From Verrucomicrobiota bacterium (lineage in GTDB: Bacteria > Verrucomicrobiota > Lentisphaeria > Victivallales > Victivallaceae): DNA of 8,965 nt. The notes beneath the pieces were generated by a model, which was given only the letters and a program-made list of their open reading frames with translations, had not been told where the DNA came from and did not search any database. Location: contig JAEWSS010000134.1 of NCBI GenBank assembly GCA_023459755.1, positions 1 through 8,965 on the forward strand. The letters run 5' to 3'. A program made the translations under genes and the position numbers. Positions 1 through 6,149 of the stretch are shown piece by piece (the stretch's first letter is position 1; the number at the start of each line of letters is the position of its first letter).

Positions 1-351
1 AAGGAGGCCAGAGAGGAAGATCGGCCTTTGCTTCTTCTGTTCACCGGAAGCGACTGGTGCCCGTTTTGTATAAAATTGGAAAAAGAGTTTCTGGCAACTA
101 AAAAATTTGAGAAATATGTCGATGACGAGCTGGTGATGGTGTTTGTTGATTTCCCGCGTCGGCTCCGGCAGTCGGCGGAACAGGCGTCCGCCAACCGGAA
201 ATTGGCTGCCGACTACAAGGTGGAAGGGTTTCCCACGCTGATTATGTTGTCGCCGGACGGTGATCGCGTGCTTGGGCAGACCGGCTATCAGAATGATATT
301 TCAGTGGATCAGTTTATTGCTTCGCTGAAAGCAATGGCCGCGAAAAAATGA
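1..351 (+). CDS. Thioredoxin-fold protein, C-terminal part (5' truncated by window edge)
   Basis: The reading frame is open from base 1 to the TGA at 349-351 (116 residues visible), so the true start lies upstream of the window. Near the visible N-terminus is FTGSDWCPFC, a thioredoxin-type CxxC redox site (cysteines at visible residues 20 and 23). It is followed by an alpha-helix rich in Lys/Glu and a strand ending in VFVDF. Further on, GFPT supplies the cis-proline loop (Pro at about visible residue 78) that faces the CxxC in this fold. This organisation matches the DUF255-like/thioredoxin_7 group of periplasmic thiol-disulfide proteins. A signal peptide would be expected upstream but cannot be seen. 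The likely role is reduction or oxidation of disulfides in exported proteins; the substrate is unknown. The family is clear, the precise role is not. Confidence 0.85.
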   Translation, partial: KEAREEDRPLLLLFTGSDWCPFCIKLEKEFLATKKFEKYVDDELVMVFVDFPRRLRQSAEQASANRKLAADYKVEGFPTLIMLSPDGDRVLGQTGYQNDISVDQFIASLKAMAAKK

Positions 352-386
352 TCGTGGTGTAATGGTTTTCCATTTCATTGTCGAAT

Positions 387-423
387 AAAAAACCGGCTTC
401 CGGGTTGCGGAGGCCGGTTTTTT
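387..423. terminator. Bidirectional intrinsic terminator between convergent genes
   Basis: An 11-bp stem (391-401 with 409-419, including one G-U pair) encloses a 7-nt loop. It extends by A-T pairs because an A run precedes it and a T run of eight follows it (418-425). It lies between the end of the thioredoxin-like gene and the converging end of the glycosidase gene, so it can terminate both transcripts. Its core AACCGGCTTC recurs in the terminator at 4310-4347. Confidence 0.88.
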
Positions 424-435
424 TGTTTACAATAC

Positions 436-2442
436 TCAATATTCGAACAATGTAAAAGATGCGTTCTCCGGCATTGTTACGTTAATTTTTTCCCCGTTCG
501 GAACCGCCGATGCCCGCTGGTCGCCGCCGACCGGACGCGGTGCGGAAATGGTTGCGCCGAGATCGATTTCTGCCGTGGCGGATCGGCAGCCTTCTTCACG
601 AAACACCAATAGCATTCCGCCGTCTGAACGACGCGACCACAGGGCGGTAATCGCGGCGCCGTCGGGTTCGGCTCCGACCGGCAGAATGTCTCCGGCAAAA
701 ATTTTGCTCCGATATTTTTTGTGAAGCTCAACCACTTCACGGAGTTCCTGAATGTCATCGTCTTCAACCGTTGACGGCGCCAGCCAGAGCAGCATATTGG
801 CGAACATTGCGACCGCGCCCCAATAGCTCCACGAATATTTGCCGGGATTGACGCGGAACGTCGAGTCCGGGTCCGGTGTGAGTTTTTCCAGCATTCGCCG
901 GTACGGTATTTCGATCTGAAGGTATTGCGCCCGGGTGTATTTAGCCAGCCTCCACAGCGAACGCAGTACGTGTTCCGGGTGATAGCCGAGCGGCTCGGTC
1001 CACCCGATATAGCGGTTTTCAAAGAACAGGGTTCCGTACTCAAGCAGATAAAAGTAGCCGCCGCGCTGACCGTTTGTCACGTCAAGATTGAACAGAACTT
1101 TGCCGTCGGAAGCGGTGCGAACCATGCGGAACATTTTTTCAATATTGCGTTCCGACTCGTAGCTTCCGAGCACCATAGAGTCGATTTTAAAGAATCTGAA
1201 TCCGTATTTTTTGTGGTATTTAAGCACCATTTCGGCGAAGTCGTCACCGTCGCGATAGGCGGTGTTGAAGCTCGGGGCGGTCCATAGTGCCAACTCGATG
1301 CCGTGTTCGTCGGCGGTTTTCGCCAACGGGTTCAGGCCGTCGGAAAACTTCTGCGGTGCTACGTCCCAAAATTCGCGGCCGATGTGATGGTTTGCGCAAA
1401 TCAGCTCCCAAAGGGAACCGCCGCGCTGCCAACCGTCGTCGATTTGATAGCATTCGGCGCCGAATTTTTCCGCCGCCGCGATTTCTTCGAGCAGAAATTT
1501 TTCACCGGCGCGGGTTGCAAAGTCGCCGCACCCCCACGGATTGACCATGACAACGTGGTTGGCCGGATCGTCGATATAGCGGCGGGTCAGATAATTGTGG
1601 ACCGCGCTTCGCTTTTCGTCGCCGTTATTGTACAGTATGACGGTGTGACGGTAGCTCTGATACTCTTTGCCCGGAACGATTTCCGACGGAGAAACACCCC
1701 AGGAGCAGGAGACGATGCGGCCGTCTTGGTCATCTTCAAACTTGAAGTCGAACAACTCCATGTCGCGGCGTTCGGCGGATGGCGGAGCCTCCTGCAGAAT
1801 CACAAATCCGGCGGCATTGTCGTCATCCACATAGAGCAGGTTGCCGGTGGCCGAACCGGCAGGCGACGGATATTCAAAGACCTGATCGCAGGAATAGTCG
1901 GTGCGGCCGAGAAATTCAACGGCCAGCCGGTTGGTCAGGGTGTCGGCGGGAACCAGCGCGTCGGCGGTGTTGTAGATCGGACCGTTGGTCATGCGGTTTT
2001 CCCTGAGCCTGAGCCGTTCGCGGTAGGTCCAGTATACGTTCGGGATGACGGCGGCGGTCAGAAAATTGCGGACCGACAGTGCCGGTAATTCCGGGTAAAT
2101 TATATATTCGCGGCGCAGCCGGAGTTTCTCCTTCGGCTCGGTCATTTCCAGCGATACCGTCACGTGTTCGGGTTCATACAGGTCGCCGGGAACGGTTTTT
2201 GCGGTTATTCCGGTTATTTCATATTTCGCATTATTGCGTCCGGGCTGATTGTAGCCCATAAAACTGACGTCAATTGCAGTTGACGGTTTCACCAGTTCGC
2301 GCGGGGAGCCGGGAGTTCCGAGCGAAACGGTTTTCGGAAAGCCGTCGGCAATGTTCATAATGCGGCGGATCGTGGAATTGCCGACTTCAAGTGTTTCGGC
2401 GTCCCACCGGACGATGATGTCTTTATAAGTGAATTTTTCCAT
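436..2442 (-). CDS. Alpha-galactosidase-like glycoside hydrolase (clan GH-D, GH36/GH27-like)
   Basis: This 668-residue protein has the three-part plan of GH36-type enzymes. An N-terminal beta-sandwich covers about residues 1-290, a TIM barrel about 295-570, and a C-terminal beta domain about 580-668. The barrel carries YQIDDGWQ (332-339), the conserved Asp-Asp-Gly-Trp substrate-binding strand of this clan, and FFKID (417-421), where Asp421 is the expected nucleophile. The usual GH36 acid/base motif (C-x-G-G-G-R-x-D) is not seen. The equivalent region reads NLDVTNGQRGGYF (452-464) followed by FFENRY (473-478), so the acid/base residue cannot be assigned with confidence. The N-terminus (MEKFTYKDII) shows no signal peptide, which suggests cytoplasmic action on imported alpha-galactosides or related oligosaccharides. 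The ATG has no clear Shine-Dalgarno sequence. The gene stands alone and converges on the terminator at 387-423. The clan is secure; substrate and family number are inferred. Confidence 0.85.
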   Translation of the reverse strand: MEKFTYKDIIVRWDAETLEVGNSTIRRIMNIADGFPKTVSLGTPGSPRELVKPSTAIDVSFMGYNQPGRNNAKYEITGITAKTVPGDLYEPEHVTVSLEMTEPKEKLRLRREYIIYPELPALSVRNFLTAAVIPNVYWTYRERLRLRENRMTNGPIYNTADALVPADTLTNRLAVEFLGRTDYSCDQVFEYPSPAGSATGNLLYVDDDNAAGFVILQEAPPSAERRDMELFDFKFEDDQDGRIVSCSWGVSPSEIVPGKEYQSYRHTVILYNNGDEKRSAVHNYLTRRYIDDPANHVVMVNPWGCGDFATRAGEKFLLEEIAAAEKFGAECYQIDDGWQRGGSLWELICANHHIGREFWDVAPQKFSDGLNPLAKTADEHGIELALWTAPSFNTAYRDGDDFAEMVLKYHKKYGFRFFKIDSMVLGSYESERNIEKMFRMVRTASDGKVLFNLDVTNGQRGGYFYLLEYGTLFFENRYIGWTEPLGYHPEHVLRSLWRLAKYTRAQYLQIEIPYRRMLEKLTPDPDSTFRVNPGKYSWSYWGAVAMFANMLLWLAPSTVEDDDIQELREVVELHKKYRSKIFAGDILPVGAEPDGAAITALWSRRSDGGMLLVFREEGCRSATAEIDLGATISAPRPVGGDQRASAVPNGEKINVTMPENASFTLFEY

Positions 2443-2450
2443 AATGACTA

Positions 2451-2464
2451 GAACAATAACGTTC
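2451..2464. promoter_or_regulatory. Possible operator (GAAC-N6-GTTC dyad) upstream of the glycosidase gene
   Basis: A short inverted repeat, GAAC-N6-GTTC, lies 8 nt upstream of the glycosidase ATG in the region between divergent genes. It overlaps the weak minus-strand -10 candidate TATTGT, a place where a repressor could act. Half-sites of four bases can arise by chance, so this is only a candidate. Confidence 0.25.
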
Positions 2465-2481
2465 CAAAAGAAAAAAGCAAG

Positions 2482-2509
2482 TTGAAAAGAGTGGAGAATG
2501 TGCTATTTT
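2482..2509 (+). promoter_or_regulatory. Candidate extended -10 promoter of the YcxB-like/AAC(3) operon
   Basis: TTGAAA (2482-2487) is separated by 16 nt from TATTTT (2504-2509). The latter is preceded by TG one base away, forming an extended -10 element. Transcription would begin about 7 nt downstream, at around 2516, which is next to the ATG at 2517. No other good hexamer pair is seen nearby. The prediction is by eye only. Confidence 0.45.
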
Positions 2510-2516
2510 AACCCAT

Positions 2517-3035
2517 ATGAAATTCACGCAACAATTTTCAGAATCGGATCACCGTTACATTTTTCGGCAGTTTCTGCGCCGCCGCTATCCGTGGACGGTT
2601 CATTTTCTGCTGACCGCCGGAATTATTGTGCTGGCGTTTGCAATGGGGGCGCGCTGGGGTTACAATACTCCGCGTACCGGAGTGATCGTGGCGATTGCCG
2701 CCGGCTATGTGGCGCTCACACTGTATGTTATCCCCAAATATATGGAATTTTGCGTAATGCGCAACATTCGCAGGTCGGTTTCCTACGGTAAAAAAGTTGA
2801 ATACGCCGCCGATCGCTACGGATTGAGCTACGCCGCCGGCGGGCGGGAATATGAACTGCTGTGGAGCCGGTTGACGCTGTTGGAGCTGATCGACCGCGGC
2901 GCTTTTCTCAAGTTCGGCAAAGACGCCGGAGTATGTATATTCAAGACATCGTTCGCCGATGACGGCGAATTCGGCGAATTTATAAAACTGGCGGAGGCCA
3001 ATTCCGGCTGTTCCGCCGTTCGGCGGAGGTATTGA
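2517..3035 (+). CDS. YcxB-like two-TM membrane protein (first of a pair)
   Basis: This 172-residue protein has two hydrophobic segments at about residues 27-46 and 54-73. They are followed by a roughly 95-residue cytoplasmic domain that ends in a strand-rich part and a short helix (EFGEFIKLAE). This is the layout of YcxB-like proteins: an N-terminal tail, a two-helix hairpin, then a small PH-like domain. The general family is inferred from architecture and from the pattern of an expressed Tyr/Leu stretch (YELLWSRLTLLELID) before the last strands. No catalytic residue is evident and the function is unknown. The ATG at 2517 has no Shine-Dalgarno sequence at a useful distance; the nearest GGAG ends about 21 nt upstream. 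The next gene begins 3 nt after the stop, so they are surely co-transcribed. Confidence 0.65.
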   Translation: MKFTQQFSESDHRYIFRQFLRRRYPWTVHFLLTAGIIVLAFAMGARWGYNTPRTGVIVAIAAGYVALTLYVIPKYMEFCVMRNIRRSVSYGKKVEYAADRYGLSYAAGGREYELLWSRLTLLELIDRGAFLKFGKDAGVCIFKTSFADDGEFGEFIKLAEANSGCSAVRRRY

Positions 3036-3038
3036 GAA

Positions 3039-3587
3039 ATGGATGCGATAAGACTGGTGCAGACGCAGACGCTTGACGAATTGCGTCAGGAAGTCGAGAT
3101 ATGGTATAAAACGTTTGTGTCGCGGCGTTATTTTGTTGCGGTCGGCTTTGTTATTTTGGCGGCCGGAACGATTTTTGCCGCAGTGCGCGACAATTTCAAG
3201 GCGGCGGCGCTGCTGGGCGGCGCGGCGGTTTTGTTTGCGTGTTATACGTTGTTTATTCAGAAGAAGCTGGCGGTTACACAGGTGTTCAACGCATTGCGGA
3301 TGTCGCCGATTTTCGGGAAAGAAACCGTAATTGACATTACTCCCGGCGGCACGATCTCGATTGCCAGCAACGGTTACAGCGGCAAGCACAGTCTTAAGGA
3401 TTTCGCCTGTGCGGTTGAAACCGAGCGGGCGCTGCTGTTGTTTGTCAACCGCAGCGGTTGGCTGTCGCTGTCGCGCGCGGCGTTTCCCAGCCGGGAAAGT
3501 TATGACGCTTTGATTCACAATATTGAAATCCACGGCATGCGGGTGCTGAGGCGGCGGAATGACGGATCGCAAAAGCCTGGCCGCTGA
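3039..3587 (+). CDS. YcxB-like two-TM membrane protein (second of a pair)
   Basis: This 182-residue protein has the same plan as its upstream neighbour. Two TM segments lie at about residues 31-49 and 55-73, then comes a cytoplasmic domain whose end (LLLFVNRSGWLSLSRAAFPS followed by a helix) resembles the C-terminal part of YcxB-like domains. The two neighbours share architecture but little obvious identity, so they are diverged paralogues or partners. A strong GGAGGT (3025-3030), inside the last codons of the upstream gene, precedes the ATG by 8 nt. The last 29 nt overlap the start of the acetyltransferase gene, which implies translational coupling across all three genes. The C-terminal tail is basic (RRR at about 171-173). 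The function is unknown; a membrane sensor or adaptor role would be speculation. Confidence 0.68.
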   Translation: MDAIRLVQTQTLDELRQEVEIWYKTFVSRRYFVAVGFVILAAGTIFAAVRDNFKAAALLGGAAVLFACYTLFIQKKLAVTQVFNALRMSPIFGKETVIDITPGGTISIASNGYSGKHSLKDFACAVETERALLLFVNRSGWLSLSRAAFPSRESYDALIHNIEIHGMRVLRRRNDGSQKPGR

Positions 3588-4296
3588 TTTCCGGGAACTC
3601 GGAATCAAAAGCGGAGACGATGTCTTTGTTCACAGTTCACTGCGGTCAATCGGCGAGATTGACGGCGGCGCCGATGCGGTGTTGCTTGCGCTGCGCGACG
3701 CGGTGGGAAAATCCGGCACGCTGATGTTTCCCGCTTTTACGTTCGGGTTGCTCAATGAAACCGCGCCGGTATGGAGCTATGAGAGTTCGCCGTCCTGCGT
3801 CGGTTATTTAAGTGAACGGTTCCGGGTCGGATATGCCGAGGGACGCAGTATTCATGTGTCCCATTCGTGTTCCGCCGCCGGCCCCCGGAGCGCCGAATAT
3901 CTGGAGCATCCGCTGAACGTTACGCCATGCGGAGCGGAAACCCCGTTGGCCAGGCTGCTTAAGCGGGGGAAAGTGCTGCAGATCGGCTGTTCATTGAACA
4001 CCTTAACCGCGATTCATGTGTTTGAGGAGGCGGAGTGTGTTCCTTATGTGCGGTTTCACGATATGCCGGGAGCAAAATACCGTCGAGGCGGGATTGAAGC
4101 GGTGTTGCCGTCGATTGTGGTATATCCGTTCGGGTATGATTTTGAACGGCTGGAGCCGCATCTGAAACATTGCGGAGCACTTGCCGAGGGAAAGGTCGGG
4201 TTGGCGGCGGCGCGGTTGCTGAATGGTGCGGCGATGGAAAAATGTGTGCGGAAAATTTTGCGGATGGATAAAAATTTTCTTGCGGTTGAGCGGTAA
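3559..4296 (+). CDS. AAC(3)-family N-acetyltransferase
   Basis: This 245-residue protein belongs to the antibiotic 3-N-acetyltransferase family, which transfers acetyl from acetyl-CoA to an amino group. Visible family marks are VHSSL (24-28), GTLMFPAFTF (53-62) and RSIHVSHSCSAAG (96-108), which corresponds to the usual RSxHPxHSxxAxG with Val in place of Pro at position 100. TPCGAETPL (122-130) follows, then VLQIGCSLNTLTAIHVFEE (139-157). His153 and Glu156 fit the conserved H-x-x-E pair, and His153 is the likely catalytic base. Length is normal to slightly short. GAGG at 3548-3551, 7 nt before the ATG, supports the start, which lies 29 nt inside the previous gene. Family members act on aminoglycosides or on unrelated amines, so resistance should not be assumed. 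Chromosomal context with membrane proteins favours a native substrate. Confidence 0.9.
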   Translation: MTDRKSLAADFRELGIKSGDDVFVHSSLRSIGEIDGGADAVLLALRDAVGKSGTLMFPAFTFGLLNETAPVWSYESSPSCVGYLSERFRVGYAEGRSIHVSHSCSAAGPRSAEYLEHPLNVTPCGAETPLARLLKRGKVLQIGCSLNTLTAIHVFEEAECVPYVRFHDMPGAKYRRGGIEAVLPSIVVYPFGYDFERLEPHLKHCGALAEGKVGLAAARLLNGAAMEKCVRKILRMDKNFLAVER

Positions 4297-4309
4297 TTCT
4301 TTTAAAATT

Positions 4310-4347
4310 AACCGGCTTCGGAATGATGGGTTCCGAAGCCGGTTTTT
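4310..4347. terminator. Strong intrinsic terminator after the acetyltransferase gene
   Basis: A perfect 14-bp stem (4310-4323 with 4331-4344) with a 7-nt loop is followed by TTTTTATTTTT. It ends the plus-strand operon. On the minus strand the hairpin is followed only by a weak T-rich stretch (TTAATTTTAAAAG), so it may also stop transcription arriving from the fibre cassette. Confidence 0.92.
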
Positions 4348-4367
4348 ATTTTTCAGGCAATCTTTTC

Positions 4368-4583
4368 TTATGACGAAGCGGCGACCGTGGATTTTCTTGA
4401 TCTGCGGGCGGGCGTTTTGCGTTTCCGTTCCAAGTCGCCAGTGCAGGCGGATCTTCGTTCGGCGCATTGATTTTGGGTGACCAGTTTTCCGAGTTTGTCG
4501 CACAGCGTCCAGGTGCATCCGACCGCGGTGGCACAAAAAGTGAGAACTCCGAAAATCAGTGACACAATGGTTTCACTGCTCAT
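4368..4583 (-). CDS. Small single-TM protein at the end of the fibre cassette
   Basis: This 71-residue protein has one hydrophobic helix at about residues 5-27, then a short linker with two Cys residues (C28, C40), and a strongly basic tail (KRK, RRSRKS at about 54-64). The start is well supported: its ATG overlaps the TGA of the LamG-type gene as ATGA, and AGGAGG (4594-4599) lies 10 nt upstream. No homology is recognised. Position after tail-fibre genes, together with small size and one TM, resembles phage lysis-associated or holin-like proteins, but no defining motif is present. It could equally be a membrane anchor for the cassette. Treat it as an unknown membrane protein. Confidence 0.6.
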   Translation of the reverse strand: MSSETIVSLIFGVLTFCATAVGCTWTLCDKLGKLVTQNQCAERRSACTGDLERKRKTPARRSRKSTVAASS

Positions 4584-5743
4584 ATCGCCTTGACCTCCTC
4601 GGCGGTCAGCGCACGGTCGTAGAACGCAAACGCCCCGGTTCCTTTTGCCAGACGTAACGCGGCAAGCGTCGCGGCTGGATTGATGGCGCCAAAATCCGCC
4701 GGAATTGTAACCGTTGCCGTCAACGCACCGTCAACATAGCCTTTCAGCGTTCGAGCCACACGGTCAACCGCCATGACAAGTGAGTGCTCCCCCTCTGTAC
4801 CCGTGGCGGTGGCGTTTACTCCGGTGGTGCCGTTGCCTATCGACCAGTTAAGCACACCGATGCCGTCCATGTAAAAACGCAATCCGGATTCCGCCGAGTT
4901 TGTTCCGTGCTGGATAACCGCGATACCTTTTGCGATTGAACCGCGCCAGAACAGCGAAAAACTCCCGGTATATCCGCGCAGGTCAACCGGCGTGTCAATG
5001 ACCCCGGCGGTCAGGCGGCCATCGGCAAATGTCGCGGTGGCGGACGGCTTGATTAATCCGTTGCGCACCTCCCATGTCCCGGTCGCCTTCGAACCAGGCA
5101 CGGGAACCGGTCGCCACATCTCGTAGAGGTCGGCGGGATAGGCCTGCCACAAGACCGTGCCGTCGGCGTTCTTCAGCGAAGCGGAGAAGATATTGCCGTC
5201 GAAGTTTGAACGGCACCCGGCGGGATTGGTTATAGCGGTTGCAGTTCCGGTATATGTGGCCGAGAGGGCGCTATTAATATAAATGTCCGCCACATTTCCG
5301 ATTTTGACGATTTTTATCGCGATGGGAATATTAACCGGATATTGTGCCGCCGGAATGAGTACGCTTGCGTTCGGATTATTACTGGTGATGTTGGCTGATA
5401 CTCCGCTCCACACGCCAGACGTTCCCAGCACCGACTGTAGATGTATGCCGATGTCGCCGGCACTGGTGGATGTAATCGTCAGACCATTACTGGAGGATAC
5501 AGAAACAAGTACATAATTATATTCGGTTTCTGCTTTTCTTAAAAGGTTAACTTCAAAGGTCCAGTCGTTAATTCCTAAATCGATAAACTTCTGCTTCAGC
5601 CCGGTCCATGTCCGGTTGCGCTGGAAAAAGTTTATCCATTTCGGCGCTTGTAGCGGCGACAAAAGCCGACCGCCGTCCTTGCAGTCGATCGCATACGCGC
5701 AGTCGGGCGACCGGCTCGCTTCAACAAATCTGTCTTTCAGCAT
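4580..5743 (-). CDS. Phage fibre-like protein with two concanavalin/LamG-like domains
   Basis: This 387-residue protein has a short N-terminal segment (about 1-58, ending in the FIDLG linker). A first beta-sandwich follows at about 60-190, with strands such as IPIAIKIVKIG and VADIYINSAL. A second, clearly LamG-like sandwich lies at about 245-387. The latter contains GSFSLFWRGSI (260-270), EHSLVMAVDR (319-328), LKGYVDGAL (333-341) and the terminal FYDRALTAEEVKAI typical of LamG_3 domains. There is no signal peptide, as expected for a phage-type fibre or receptor-binding protein. GGAGG (5752-5756) lies 8 nt before the ATG, and the gene starts 3 nt after the previous stop. DNA for the first sandwich (about 5221-5640) is markedly more AT-rich than its surroundings, suggesting domain replacement. 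The likely role is binding surface glycans; the ligand is unknown. Confidence 0.72.
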   Translation of the reverse strand: MLKDRFVEASRSPDCAYAIDCKDGGRLLSPLQAPKWINFFQRNRTWTGLKQKFIDLGINDWTFEVNLLRKAETEYNYVLVSVSSSNGLTITSTSAGDIGIHLQSVLGTSGVWSGVSANITSNNPNASVLIPAAQYPVNIPIAIKIVKIGNVADIYINSALSATYTGTATAITNPAGCRSNFDGNIFSASLKNADGTVLWQAYPADLYEMWRPVPVPGSKATGTWEVRNGLIKPSATATFADGRLTAGVIDTPVDLRGYTGSFSLFWRGSIAKGIAVIQHGTNSAESGLRFYMDGIGVLNWSIGNGTTGVNATATGTEGEHSLVMAVDRVARTLKGYVDGALTATVTIPADFGAINPAATLAALRLAKGTGAFAFYDRALTAEEVKAI

Positions 5744-5746
5744 GAT

Positions 5747-6148
5747 CTATCCCTCCCATTCGCACGCTTCGATCAGCGCGTCAACGTCGAGGTCGCCCAC
5801 CACACCGGACAGCGCGGTCAGCGCCGACTGAAAGTCGGCGTCGCCGGTCGAGAGGTTCACCGCGATGGTGAAGTCCTCAAGATAACCGCCCTGTTCGAGC
5901 GCGGTCTTGAACGTCGCCCACAAGCCGCGCTCCTCAAGATAGCGTTTCAACTTGAGTTTGCTGACCAGTTTCGGCTCGGGCGGCGGCGGCGGAAGTTCAA
6001 CCACCGCGCCGTCCGCAATGTCCAGCCGCGACAGCGGAAGCGCGCCGTCGTAGGCCGTCCAGCCGAGTTCGGTGTACCAGTGCGGAGCGCCGAGGCTCAC
6101 GCCGGAATATTCGATCATCACGCCCGATTCTTTTCTGATGTATCTCAT
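5747..6148 (-). CDS. Small fibre-associated phage-like protein
   Basis: This 133-residue protein starts at the ATG at 6148 because AGGAGA (6155-6160) precedes it by 6 nt and it follows the fibre stop by 1 nt. A longer reading from 6280 would overlap the fibre gene and begins with a non-protein-like Pro/Arg/Thr stretch. The N-terminal half (about 1-50) is strand-rich. It is followed by a run of five prolines (53-57) and then SKLKLKRYLEERGLW (63-77), a start of a helical domain with repeated K/R-L pattern. Proteins that follow phage tail fibre genes often have such a short KLKL...R helix near their C-terminus. I suggest a fibre assembly or stabilising role, by context and pattern only. The five-proline run probably requires EF-P during translation. 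Confidence 0.62.
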   Translation of the reverse strand: MRYIRKESGVMIEYSGVSLGAPHWYTELGWTAYDGALPLSRLDIADGAVVELPPPPPEPKLVSKLKLKRYLEERGLWATFKTALEQGGYLEDFTIAVNLSTGDADFQSALTALSGVVGDLDVDALIEACEWEG

Positions 6149-6149
6149 T

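Noticed and set aside
1..7. AAGGAGG at the left edge as a ribosome-binding site for a TTG start at 28
   Set aside because: The spacing is too long, and the frame is open further upstream with residues typical of the family N-terminal side. It encodes Lys-Glu in an ongoing gene.
1303..2088. Long plus-strand reading frame opposite the glycosidase gene
   Set aside because: The glycosidase on the other strand has clear domain motifs over the whole length. The plus-strand frame is a GC-driven shadow with no recognisable motif or ribosome-binding site.
2538..3608. 356-residue minus-strand reading frame opposite the YcxB-like pair
   Set aside because: It is basic and Gln/Arg-rich without motif and spans two well-supported plus-strand genes with Shine-Dalgarno signals and overlapping starts.
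4003..4536. 177-residue minus-strand reading frame across the acetyltransferase 3' end and terminator
   Set aside because: It runs through the strong terminator hairpin and the acetyltransferase C-terminus, with no family resemblance.
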